Assembly (NCBI RefSeq): GCF_026340975.1
Contig: NZ_JAPEOS010000001.1
Location: 2,378,501 to 2,442,500, forward strand
Length of the DNA: 64,000 bases
Reading direction: 5' to 3'
Source: Streptomyces sp. NBC_01214
Lineage (GTDB): Bacteria > Actinomycetota > Actinomycetes > Streptomycetales > Streptomycetaceae
In this document: positions 56,950 to 64,000 of the stretch, one piece after another
Layout: the number at the start of each line of letters is the position of its first letter
Position numbering within the stretch: the first letter of the stretch is position 1
Notes under the pieces: generated by a model
Told to the model about the DNA's origin: nothing
The model's input: only the letters and a program-made list of their open reading frames with translations
The model's database searches: none
Position numbers and translations under genes: made by a program

Positions 56950-57117
56950 TCAGGCCGGGTCCGTCAGGACGGCCAGGAGGGCGTCCGCGACGTCCGCGCG
57001 CGGGATGACCCGGCCGCCGCGCACGTTGGCGCCGAACGCGCGGCGGTAGGTGCCGGTGTGCGGCTTGTCCTGCCGCATCGGGGGCCGGACGACCGTCCAC
57101 CGGGTGCCGCTCGCGGC
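56950..57117 (-). pseudogene. Remnant of an NAD(P)-binding oxidoreductase (C-terminal part)
   Basis: About 55 residues, TRWTVVRPPMRQDKPHTGTY and NVRGGRVIPRADVADALLAV, match the C-terminal portion of NmrA-like/SDR NAD(P)-binding reductases, where WTVVRPP and the ADVA helix are conserved. The Rossmann N-terminus (GxxGxxG) is absent. The frame upstream turns directly into sequence that reads as a TetR regulator on the other strand. No start or ribosome site supports a functional short product. Confidence 0.7.
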
Positions 57118-57576
57118 CACGCCGCTCGTCCGCGTGCTGCTGGAGCGCACCCCCAACGCGGGCCCCGATCTCCTGGCCGCCCTGCAGGCCGGTCCGGGGG
57201 AGCGGGGAGCGGGGAGCCGAGGACGGGGCCGGGGCTGGGGAGGGGGTCGAGGAGGGGCACGCCTCGCTCTTCTACGCCGACGCCATGCCCATGGCCGCCT
57301 CGCTCTTCGCCGGGCCCGCCCTGCTCACCCGCCGTCGCGAGGGCGTCCAGGAGATCGGGGCCGGACCGCACCTGGTCCTCGACGCGCTGGCCGGCCGGCT
57401 GGGGCGCGAGCTCGACGCCGGACGGCTGCGGCCCGGTGCCGATCCGCGGGCCGCCGCGGCCCTGCTGCTCGGCGCCTGCTTCCAGCGGGCCTTCTTCCTG
57501 CACTTCTCCGGGGCCCGCGGGGTCCAGCCCGTCGAGGAGTTCGTCCCGGCCGTGGCCCGCACCGTCTGGGCGGCTA
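57118..57576 (+). pseudogene. Remnant of a TetR-family regulator (C-terminal domain, frameshifted)
   Basis: The ligand-binding half of a TetR/AcrR protein is readable in two frames. One frame gives PLVRVLLERTPNAGPDLLAA up to about 57200. After a GC-rich GGGGAG-type stretch, a second frame gives VEEGHASLFYADAMPMAASL and AAALLLGACFQRAFFLHFSG to AVARTVWAAI. The DNA-binding HTH is missing. The 3' end runs into the convergent kinase gene. The frame change and missing HTH make function unlikely. Confidence 0.65.
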
Positions 57577-58455
57577 TTCGCCGAGCTCCGTCGCGTACGG
57601 GGGCTCCGCGCCCGCCCGCGTGCAGGTCAGGGCCGCCGCGTGGGCGGCGTGGGCCAGGACCTCCGGCCAGTCCACCGGGCCGCCCGGCCGGGCGGCGAGC
57701 CGGTGCAGCAGGGCGGCGTTGACGGTGTCGCCCGCACCGATCGTGTCCACCACCGCCACCGGGCGGGCCACCGCCGAGTACTTTCCGCCCTCCCGCGTCC
57801 AGGCCGTCAGGCCCGCCGCACCCCGGGTCAGCACCACCGCCGACGGTCCGGCCGCCAGCCAGTCCTCGACCCGACCGCCCAGCCAGGCCGCGTCCTCCTC
57901 CGACAGTTTGAGGACGCCCGTGTGCGGCAGCAGCCGCTCCAGGAAGCGGGCGCGGTACGCCGCCGGGTCCGCGATCAGCGCCGGCCGGATGTTCGGGTCC
58001 AGCAGGGTCAGCACCCCGCGCCGCGACTCCCGGCGCAGCAAGGCCTCGTACGCGCTCGCGCCCGGTTCCAGGACCAGCGAGCAGGTGCCGAGCGCGAGGG
58101 CCCGTACCCCGTCCGGGAGGGCGGGCGGCAGCGCGAAGAGCCGGTCCGCCGTGCCCTCGACGTAGAAGCCGTACGAGGCCGAGCCGTCCGGGGCCAGCGA
58201 GGGCACGGCGAGCGTGGTCGGCTCCGGTCCGCGCTGGACCAGCGACAGGTCCACCCCGGCGGCCCGCAGCCCGGCCAGCAGGCCCTCCCCGAAGCCGTCC
58301 GAGGAGACCCGGGAGCAGAAGGCGACCTCGGCGCCGAGCCGCCCGAGCGCGAGTGCGGTGTTGTACGGTCCGCCGCCCGGCCGGGGCAGCAGCGCCCCGG
58401 GCGGCTGCGCCACGGGCACCAGGTCGATAAGGGCTTCTCCGCCGACGACGATCAC
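57574..58455 (-). CDS. PfkB-family carbohydrate kinase (fructokinase-like)
   Basis: A 293-residue ribokinase-family sugar kinase. MIVVGGEALIDLVP, substrate-loop PGGGPYNTALALGRLG, middle VLTLLDPNIRPALI and the C-terminal signature VVDTIGAGDTVNAALLHRLA with catalytic Asp. The arrangement with DPNIRP is typical of fructokinase-type members. It starts with GTG at 58455. It is not adjacent to a transporter or hydrolase that would identify the sugar. Its 3' end touches the TetR remnant. Confidence 0.9.
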   Translation of the reverse strand: MIVVGGEALIDLVPVAQPPGALLPRPGGGPYNTALALGRLGAEVAFCSRVSSDGFGEGLLAGLRAAGVDLSLVQRGPEPTTLAVPSLAPDGSASYGFYVEGTADRLFALPPALPDGVRALALGTCSLVLEPGASAYEALLRRESRRGVLTLLDPNIRPALIADPAAYRARFLERLLPHTGVLKLSEEDAAWLGGRVEDWLAAGPSAVVLTRGAAGLTAWTREGGKYSAVARPVAVVDTIGAGDTVNAALLHRLAARPGGPVDWPEVLAHAAHAAALTCTRAGAEPPYATELGE

Positions 58456-58573
58456 GCGGGGGAAGCTACCTCATGCGACGGAGGTATCGTCGGGTGGGCC
58501 GGTGCCCCGGCCGGGTTCCGGCCCGCGCCCCGCCCCGCACCCTTCCTCCGCGCCCGCACCTCAGGAGAACCGC

Positions 58574-59005
58574 ATGCCCGCGCCGCAGTCGCCCGCCCGC
58601 CGTACCGTCCTCAAGGGCGCCGCCGCGCTCGCCGGGGCCGCGGGCGCCGGAGCGACCCTCGCGGCCTGCTCCACCGAAACCAACAGCGGCGGCAACACCC
58701 CCGCCACGCCCACCGCGCCGGTGGACCTGGGCGCCGCGGCCGATGTCCCGGTGGGCGGCGCGAAGCTGTACCGGGAGAACAAGCTGATCGTCAGCTGCCC
58801 GGCAGAGGGCCAGTACAAGGCCTTCAGCGCCCAGTGCACGCACGCCGGCTGCGTCCTGGACAAGATCGTCGAGGGTGAGGGGAACTGCCCCTGCCACGGC
58901 AGCCGCTTCGACGTGAAGACCGGCCAGGTCCTGCGCGGTCCGGCCGCCGCCCCGCTGCCCGCCGTCCCGGTCCGGGCCGAGAACGGCAAGCTCGTCGCGG
59001 GCTGA
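58574..59005 (+). CDS. Tat-exported Rieske [2Fe-2S] lipoprotein
   Basis: A 143-residue protein. The N-terminus ARRTVLKGAAALAGAAGAGA is a twin-arginine signal that ends in a lipobox (LAAC, Cys near 32), so export is folded with cofactor and lipid-anchored. The Rieske domain has box I CTHAGC (Cys88, His90, Cys93) and box II CPCHGS (Cys105, Cys107, His108). Cys88, His90, Cys105 and His108 should bind the cluster, and Cys93-Cys107 form the disulfide. Small stand-alone Rieske proteins of this type occur in many streptomycetes; the redox partner is unknown. Ribosome site AGGAGAA. Confidence 0.94.
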   Translation: MPAPQSPARRTVLKGAAALAGAAGAGATLAACSTETNSGGNTPATPTAPVDLGAAADVPVGGAKLYRENKLIVSCPAEGQYKAFSAQCTHAGCVLDKIVEGEGNCPCHGSRFDVKTGQVLRGPAAAPLPAVPVRAENGKLVAG

Positions 59006-59013
59006 CCCGCGCC

Positions 59014-59061
59014 CGCGACCGGACTCGCGACCGGACCCGCGACCGGACCTGCGATCGCACT
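59014..59061. repeat. Four tandem 12-bp units (CGCGACCGGACY) between the Rieske gene and the HTH gene
   Basis: Units start at 59014, 59026, 59038 and 59050; the first three are near-identical, the fourth is TGCGATCGCACT. Located in the convergent intergenic gap. Confidence 0.75.
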
Positions 59062-59067
59062 CGGACC

Positions 59068-60000
59068 TCAGTCCCAGTCCCAGGCGATCCCGAGGATCCC
59101 GCGCCGCACCGACTGCTCTACCAGGTGGACCGCCCGGTGCCGGCCGCTGGGCGTCAGGTCCACGAGGCCGGTGCGCGGGGCCTGGGGCCCGCCCCGGGCG
59201 AAACGTCGGCAGCGCACCGGCAGGGCCGCCTCGTCAAAGCTGACCTGGAGCATGTACTGGCCGCCGGCGTAGCTGAACCCGCGCACGTACTCGCCGCTGC
59301 GGGCGCCGGTGCCGTCCTCGACCCCGTAGCCGAAGACGTGGGTGTCCCCGCGCCGCAGCCGCGCGTCGAAGAGCAGCTCGGCGACCACCACCCCGGACTC
59401 GGGATGGCACCGCACCCGGCCCGTGCGGCAGTTCTCGTACGCCGTCACGCGCATCCGGGACACGTCGCAGCCGGGGTCGCCGTGGTGGACGGCCAGGTAG
59501 CGGTCGACGCCGTCGCGGTGCGCCCGGACGATCTGCTGCGACTCGCGGACCCGTAGCTCACCCGCCGGTCCGATGCGGACCCGTTCGTGGTGGCCGACCG
59601 AGTGCAGCCCGCCGTCCGGCGGAAGGTCCATCCCGTCCAGCAACTGCTCCACCGTCCCGCCCAAGCTGAACAGGGCCCGGTACGAGCGGGTGGGCGGGCG
59701 CGCGGACCCGGGCCCGGGATCCTGGGCGGCCAGCAGGCGCAGGAGGGCCCCGTCGGGCAGCTCCAGGATCCGCTCCAGGGCGCTGACCGCCCGCAGCGAC
59801 TCCGGGTGACGCGGCCGCCGCGCGCCCTGCTGCCAGTAACTGAGGCTGGTGACACCGACCTTGATGCCCTGGGTCGCGAGCCGGTGCTGGACCCGGTGCA
59901 GGGGCAGGCCGCGCGCGGCGAGGGCGGCGCGCAGGGCGAGGTGGAAGGGGCCGCCGCGCAGCAACTGGCCGAGTTCCGTCGTGTCCTCGGTCGGTCGCAC
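59068..60000 (-). CDS. HTH transcriptional regulator (XRE-like, with C-terminal sensing region)
   Basis: A 310-residue protein. Residues about 10-80 form a helix-turn-helix (FHLALRAALAARGLPLHRVQ, HRLATQGIKVGVTSLSYWQQ, GARRPRHPESLRAVSALERI). The remainder has no clear family but includes QQIVRAHRDGVDRYLAVHHG, MRVTAYENCRTGRVRCHPES and MLQVSFDEAALPVRCRRFAR, possibly a ligand- or protein-binding domain. The GTG at 60000 has AAGGAG directly upstream, so the longer frame to 60075 is rejected. It is divergent from the papain-like protease gene, across an array of CGTTCACAC motifs that it may bind. Confidence 0.75.
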   Translation of the reverse strand: MRPTEDTTELGQLLRGGPFHLALRAALAARGLPLHRVQHRLATQGIKVGVTSLSYWQQGARRPRHPESLRAVSALERILELPDGALLRLLAAQDPGPGSARPPTRSYRALFSLGGTVEQLLDGMDLPPDGGLHSVGHHERVRIGPAGELRVRESQQIVRAHRDGVDRYLAVHHGDPGCDVSRMRVTAYENCRTGRVRCHPESGVVVAELLFDARLRRGDTHVFGYGVEDGTGARSGEYVRGFSYAGGQYMLQVSFDEAALPVRCRRFARGGPQAPRTGLVDLTPSGRHRAVHLVEQSVRRGILGIAWDWD

Positions 60001-60012
60001 GGCGACTCCTTC

Positions 60013-60113
60013 GTGAACGTTCACACGGGCCGGCGCGGGGTCTCGCGGCGGGGGCTCCGGGGGACCAGGTGACACGGCAGCAACCGTTCACACCGCAGCC
60101 CCACCGTTCACAC
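60013..60113. promoter_or_regulatory. Operator-like array of CGTTCACAC motifs
   Basis: The palindrome GTGAACGTTCAC lies at 60013-60024. CCGTTCACAC occurs at 60084-60093 and again at 60104-60113, exactly 20 bp apart (about two helical turns). The CGTTCACAC core is shared by all three sites. The array lies between the divergent HTH and protease genes; TTGACC (60141-60146) downstream may be the protease -35. Confidence 0.6.
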
Positions 60114-60228
60114 AGCAATGTCATCGCGTATTGAAGCGTGTTGACCTGATCGCGACAACTCCCTGATGCTCCTGAACAGCGTCCGGACGCGCTCCTCCAC
60201 CCCCACACCCCACACCGGGAGGAACGCG

Positions 60229-60837
60229 ATGCGCAACCGAAACCGGCGGCATTCCCCAGCCGCCTGCTTCACCGCCGTGCTCACTGCTGCGCTGTTCACC
60301 CTGCCCCTCGGCGCCGGCACCGCCGCCGCTGCCGAGGTCGGCACCGATTCCGCCCTCGCCGCCAAGCGCCTGAACATCACCATGCAGGCCCAGGCGAAGA
60401 CCAACTGGTGCTGGGCCGCCGGCGGCAACACCATCGCCACCTGGTTCGGCCGGAACTACAGCCAGAACCAGTTCTGCAACGCCGCCCTGGGCCGCCAGCA
60501 AGGCAGCGAATGCCCCAACAACCAGGCCACCCTGGGCAACGTCCAGACCGGACTGCGCTGGGCCGGCATCAACCCCGGCTCGTACGTCAACGGCTGGCTC
60601 CAGTACTCCACGGTCCAGACCGAGATCAACGCCGACCGGCCGATCGAGACCCGCATCCAGTGGTCGAACGGCGGCGGTCACATGCACGTCGTCTACGGCT
60701 ACGACACCGCGAGCAGCTGGGTCTACTGGGGCGACCCCTGGCCCTCCAGCGACCGCTACAACTGGGCCTCGCACGCCTGGTACGTGAACAACAGCACCTT
60801 CTCCTGGACCCACTCCCTCTACCGGATCGGGGCGTGA
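60229..60837 (+). CDS. Secreted papain-like cysteine protease
   Basis: A 202-residue exported protein with signal peptide (RHSPAACFTAVLTAALFTLP, cleavage near TAAAA). The mature domain is a papain-like cysteine peptidase: QAKTNWCWAAGGNTIATWFG has the nucleophile Cys61 after W, GGGHMHVVYGYDTA the catalytic His, and VYWGDPWP the third residue region. Two further Cys (QFCNAALG, SECPNNQ) may form a disulfide. It resembles the AvrRpt2/C39-like secreted peptidases of streptomycetes. GGGAGG precedes the ATG at 60229. It is followed after 5 bp by a membrane-anchored partner, implying one operon. Confidence 0.88.
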   Translation: MRNRNRRHSPAACFTAVLTAALFTLPLGAGTAAAAEVGTDSALAAKRLNITMQAQAKTNWCWAAGGNTIATWFGRNYSQNQFCNAALGRQQGSECPNNQATLGNVQTGLRWAGINPGSYVNGWLQYSTVQTEINADRPIETRIQWSNGGGHMHVVYGYDTASSWVYWGDPWPSSDRYNWASHAWYVNNSTFSWTHSLYRIGA

Positions 60838-60842
60838 GCGCC

Positions 60843-61652
60843 ATGACCCTGCGCGCCACCGCCACCGCCACCGCCGCTGCAGCCGCGGTCCTCGCCGCCA
60901 CCGCCCTCCTCGGCCTCGCCCAGCAGGCCACCGCGGCACCCGGGGGCCCGGTGCCGCAGCCCCGGACCGCCACCGCCGAGAACAAGGCCGCCGCCGCGCG
61001 GGCGGCCACCGCCCCTGATGCCCTGGCCACCCTCTCCCGCTTCTTCGCCCGCGACGGCAAGGTCTCTGCCACGGCCGCGCAGCCCCGGATCGAGGGAGAG
61101 GCGATACCGGTCAACCACCTCTCCCCGGAGTTCGTCGCGGGCAGAGCGGGCGCACCCGTCGCCCGCCTGGAATTCCTCGCCAGCAAGGCCGTCTCCTCCG
61201 ACGGGCAGCAGGCCGCGCTGTGGACCGCGCGGACGGAGGCCGGCTGGCAGGTGGTGAACATCGCCACCGGCGACGACGAGTTCCGCTACGCGCAGCTGGG
61301 CGCCGCGAAACTCCCCGGGGGGACGGTCTTCCGGGAGCCGCAGATCGACGCCTGGTACGTGGCCGGGGACGGCAGGGTGCTGCCGCTGGACGAGGACGCC
61401 GTGCGGGCCGTCGGCGCCGGGGGCGTCAGCGTGGACGGGTACCGGGCCCGCGTGACTGCCGCCTACGGGGACAAGCTCCCCGGCTCCGCCTACGCCGCGC
61501 GGGGCGGGGCGGGCGGCTACGCCGAAGCCGGGGCCCGGGCCGCGGCCGGGGACGCCGGGGCTCCGGTCGCGGCGGTCGCCGGGGCGCTCGCGCTGGGCGG
61601 GGGCGGTGTCCTGCTCGCCCTGCGGCGGCGCCGGGCCGTAGCAGCGGGGTAG
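60843..61652 (+). CDS. Secreted, membrane-anchored protein co-expressed with the protease
   Basis: A 269-residue protein with signal peptide (ATATAAAAAVLAATALLGLA). The external region begins with an Ala/Pro linker and continues with a soluble domain: DALATLSRFFARDGKVSATA, QQAALWTARTEAGWQVVNIA and FREPQIDAWYVAGDGRVLPL. A C-terminal hydrophobic segment (VAAVAGALALGGGGVLLAL) plus RRRR should hold it in the membrane with the domain outside. No LPxTG-type sorting motif. I do not recognise the domain. It follows the papain-like protease gene by 5 bp and may be its substrate, inhibitor or docking protein. Confidence 0.75.
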   Translation: MTLRATATATAAAAAVLAATALLGLAQQATAAPGGPVPQPRTATAENKAAAARAATAPDALATLSRFFARDGKVSATAAQPRIEGEAIPVNHLSPEFVAGRAGAPVARLEFLASKAVSSDGQQAALWTARTEAGWQVVNIATGDDEFRYAQLGAAKLPGGTVFREPQIDAWYVAGDGRVLPLDEDAVRAVGAGGVSVDGYRARVTAAYGDKLPGSAYAARGGAGGYAEAGARAAAGDAGAPVAAVAGALALGGGGVLLALRRRRAVAAG

Positions 61653-61662
61653 CCCCCGCACC

Positions 61663-61701
61663 CCGCAGGGTCCGGCTACGGCCGGCGGCCGGGCCCTGCG
61701 G
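61663..61701. terminator. Hairpin after the protease operon
   Basis: CCGCAGGG (61663-61670) pairs with CCCTGCGG (61694-61701), extended inward by CCGG/CCGG. It lies 11 bp after the stop of the partner gene. Confidence 0.6.
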
Positions 61702-61733
61702 GCGGCTCTCCCCGCCCCGCCCTTTCGCCGTTT

Positions 61734-61786
61734 CCCGGGGCTCCGCCCCGGACCCCGCGCCTCAAGCTCCCCCAGCTACCGCTGGG
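61734..61786. repeat. Dispersed Streptomyces repeat upstream of uvrC
   Basis: CCGGGGC-TCC-GCCCCGG hairpin, then GGACCCCGCGCCTCAA (the inverse of the hrpB copy) and a second hairpin CCCAGC-TACC-GCTGGG (61771-61786). This combination is common in Streptomyces intergenic regions. Confidence 0.65.
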
Positions 61787-61865
61787 CGGTGCCCCCTGGC
61801 CGGGCTGGATTTCCTGCCCGGAGGCTTACGGTTCGTTGTCGGTGCGCGCAAGTAGGGTGGTTGGC

Positions 61866-63875
61866 ATGGCCGACCCTTCCAGCTACCGCCCCGAGCCGGG
61901 GCAGATCCCGGACTCCCCCGGGGTCTACAAGTTCCGCGACGAGCACCGCCGGGTGATCTACGTAGGGAAGGCCAAGAGCCTGCGCCAGCGCCTGGCCAGC
62001 TACTTCCAGGACATCGCCGGCCTGCACCCCCGTACCGCCACCATGGTGACCACGGCCGCCTCCGTCGAGTGGACCGTGGTGTCCACCGAGGTCGAGGCGC
62101 TCCAGCTGGAGTACTCCTGGATCAAGGAGTTCGACCCCCGGTTCAACGTCAAGTACCGGGACGACAAGAGCTACCCCTCCCTCGCCGTCACCCTGGGCGA
62201 GGAGTACCCGCGGGTCCAGGTCATGCGCGGGCCCAAGAAGAAGGGCGTGCGCTACTTCGGTCCGTACGGGCACGCCTGGGCGATCCGCGAGACCGTCGAC
62301 CTGATGCTCCGGGTGTTCCCGGTGCGGACCTGCTCGGCGGGCGTGTTCAAGCGCTCCGCCCAGATCGGCCGCCCCTGCCTGCTCGGCTACATCGGCAAGT
62401 GCTCCGCCCCCTGCGTCGGCAAGGTCACCCCCGAGGAGCACCGCGAACTGGCCGAGGACTTCTGCGACTTCATGGCCGGCCGCACCGGCACCTACCTCTC
62501 CCGGCTGGAGCAGGAGATGCACGCGGCAGCGGAGGAGATGGAGTACGAGAAGGCCGCCCGGTTGCGCGACGACATCGGGGCGCTGCGCCGGGCGATGGAG
62601 AAGAACGCCGTGGTGCTCGCCGACGCCACCGACGCCGACCTGATCGCCGTGGCCGAGGACGAGCTCGAAGCCGCGGTGCAGATCTTCCACGTCCGCGGCG
62701 GCCGCGTCCGCGGCCAGCGCGGCTGGGTCACCGACAAGGTCGAGGCCGTCGACACGGCCGGGCTCGTCGAGCACGCCCTCCAGCAGCTGTACGGCGAGGA
62801 GAAGGGCGAGGCCGTGCCCAAGGAGGTGCTGGTGCCGGCCCTCCCCGAGGACACGCCGACACTGAACCAGTGGCTCGCCGAACGCCGGGGGTCCCAGGTC
62901 AGCCTGCGGATACCGCAGCGCGGCGACAAGAAGGCCCTGATGGAGACCGTCCACCGCAACGCGCTCCAGTCCCTCGCCCTGCACAAGACCAAGCGCGCCA
63001 GCGACCTCACCACCCGTTCCCGGGCCCTGGAGGAGATCGCCGAGGCACTGGAGCTCGACAGCGCCCCGCTGCGCATCGAGTGCTTCGACATCTCCCACCT
63101 CCAGGGTGACGACGTCGTCGCGTCGATGGTCGTCTTCGAGGACGGGCTGGCCCGCAAGAGCGAGTACCGGCGCTTCCAGATCAAATCGCATCTGGGGCAG
63201 GACGACGTCCGCTCCATGCACGAGGTGGTCTCCCGCCGCTTCCGCCGCTACCTCCAGGAGAAGCTGAAGACCGGCGAGTGGGATGCGGAGGAGGGCGAGG
63301 GCGCGCTGCCCGAGGACGACGGGCGGCCCAAGCGGTTCGCGTACCCGCCCCAGCTCGTCGTGGTCGACGGCGGGCAGCCGCAGGTCGCCGCCGCCAAGCG
63401 GGCCCTGGAGGAGCTCGGGATCGACGACGTCGCCGTGTGCGGCCTGGCCAAGCGGCTGGAGGAGGTCTGGCTGCCCGGAGAGGACGACCCGGTCGTGCTG
63501 CCGCGCACCAGCGAGGGCCTCTACCTGCTCCAGCGGGTACGTGACGAAGCCCACCGGTTCGCCATCCAGTACCAGCGCAGCAAGCGCGGCAAGCGCCTGA
63601 AATCCGGCCCGCTGGACGAGGTGCCCGGACTCGGCGAGAGCCGCAAGCAGGCCCTGGTCAAGCACTTCGGTTCGGTGAAGAAGCTGAAACAGGCGACAAT
63701 CGACCAGATCTGCGAGGTCCCGGGCATAGGTCGGAAGACGGCCGAGACCGTGGCCGCGGCCCTCGCCCAGGCGGTTCCCGCTGGTCCTGCCGTCAATACG
63801 GCCACAGGAGAGATCATTGAGGATGAGACCCCCGCGCCCGCGGGAGCATCGTCCGAACGGGGGACCGAGCAATGA
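61866..63875 (+). CDS. uvrC: Excinuclease ABC subunit C
   Basis: A 669-residue dual-incision nuclease of nucleotide excision repair. The N-terminal GIY-YIG domain ([20 protein letters not shown]) cuts 3'. A UVR domain ([20 protein letters not shown], about 212-231) contacts UvrB. The RNase H-like 5' nuclease includes [20 protein letters not shown] and [18 protein letters not shown]-terminal tandem helix-hairpin-helix motifs follow ([35 protein letters not shown]). The ATG at 61866 is preceded by AGGGTGG. The stop overlaps the rapZ start (ATGA), so the two are translated together. Confidence 0.98.
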   Translation: MADPSSYRPEPGQIPDSPGVYKFRDEHRRVIYVGKAKSLRQRLASYFQDIAGLHPRTATMVTTAASVEWTVVSTEVEALQLEYSWIKEFDPRFNVKYRDDKSYPSLAVTLGEEYPRVQVMRGPKKKGVRYFGPYGHAWAIRETVDLMLRVFPVRTCSAGVFKRSAQIGRPCLLGYIGKCSAPCVGKVTPEEHRELAEDFCDFMAGRTGTYLSRLEQEMHAAAEEMEYEKAARLRDDIGALRRAMEKNAVVLADATDADLIAVAEDELEAAVQIFHVRGGRVRGQRGWVTDKVEAVDTAGLVEHALQQLYGEEKGEAVPKEVLVPALPEDTPTLNQWLAERRGSQVSLRIPQRGDKKALMETVHRNALQSLALHKTKRASDLTTRSRALEEIAEALELDSAPLRIECFDISHLQGDDVVASMVVFEDGLARKSEYRRFQIKSHLGQDDVRSMHEVVSRRFRRYLQEKLKTGEWDAEEGEGALPEDDGRPKRFAYPPQLVVVDGGQPQVAAAKRALEELGIDDVAVCGLAKRLEEVWLPGEDDPVVLPRTSEGLYLLQRVRDEAHRFAIQYQRSKRGKRLKSGPLDEVPGLGESRKQALVKHFGSVKKLKQATIDQICEVPGIGRKTAETVAAALAQAVPAGPAVNTATGEIIEDETPAPAGASSERGTEQ

Positions 63876-64000
63876 CCGAGCACGAGACCGCGCACGACCG
63901 AGACGGAGCACAGGTGAGTACGGGCACGACAGTGGAGCCCGGCGAGACCGCCGAGGCGGCCATCCCCGAGCTGGTGATCATCTCCGGCATGTCCGGGGCC
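63872..64000 (+). CDS. rapZ: RNase adapter RapZ / P-loop nucleotide-binding protein (N-terminus, cut by window edge)
   Basis: The 43 visible residues are a disordered acidic N-terminus ([26 protein letters not shown]) and the beginning of the P-loop [11 protein letters not shown], which in this family continues GKST. The position directly after uvrC, with ATGA overlap, matches the conserved uvrC-rapZ-yvcK-whiA order of Gram-positive bacteria. A later GTG at 63914 is a possible start. Confidence 0.92.
   Translation, partial: MTEHETAHDRDGAQVSTGTTVEPGETAEAAIPELVIISGMSGA

Overview
The window is chromosomal DNA of a Streptomyces-type actinomycete. G+C is very high with strong third-position GC bias. 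GTG starts are common and often preceded by GGAGG-like sites. Several families are characteristic of the group: a chaplin, an SPW_0924-type peptide, DUF6343, mycothiol-dependent enzymes, PAC2 and Tat lipoproteins. The order polA, rpsA, coaE, uvrB, terC, an MBL hydrolase with a mycothiol enzyme, uvrA, then uvrC-rapZ is the conserved actinobacterial core that I recall from S. coelicolor and, in part, M. tuberculosis.

Layout. 1-2.4 kb: start of a branched-chain amino acid ABC operon (livK, then livH running off the left edge). 2.4-9.2 kb: a lipoprotein, a HEAT-like protein, a hotdog thioesterase, an FdhF/YdeP molybdoenzyme and polA. 9.2-17.4 kb: DUF4184, a Pro/Thr-tailed lytic transglycosylase, an SPW_0924/DUF3068 pair, the helicase HrpB (with an intergenic-type repeat inside its frame) and a methyltransferase. 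17.5-21.6 kb: rpsA with a good promoter, long leader and terminator, then PAC2, coaE and a TPR protein. 21.6-44.4 kb: accessory DNA. It holds a membrane-anchored HTH regulator, a SNF2 helicase/SWIM pair, a 1645-aa DUF4011 SF1 helicase-nuclease, a chaplin, a WGR beta-propeller protein, a degenerate kinase, pseudouridine catabolism (psuG/psuK), ogt and a secreted phosphodiesterase. 44.6-56.9 kb: uvrB, two TerD-family genes, terC behind a yybP-ykoY-type manganese riboswitch, an MHS transporter, a mycothiol/MBL pair and uvrA. 56.9-58.5 kb: two gene remnants joined tail to tail by an apparent deletion, and a sugar kinase. 58.5-61.7 kb: a Rieske lipoprotein, an HTH regulator, an operator-like repeat array and an exported papain-like protease with a membrane-anchored partner. 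61.8-64 kb: uvrC translationally coupled to rapZ.

The loci most worth following are the co-oriented sensor / SNF2 / SWIM / DUF4011-nuclease run (22.7-33.3 kb), the terC riboswitch, whose anti-Shine-Dalgarno pairing is visible base by base, the protease-partner operon with its repeat array, and the TerD protein fused to an FtsK-like region without a visible Walker A.
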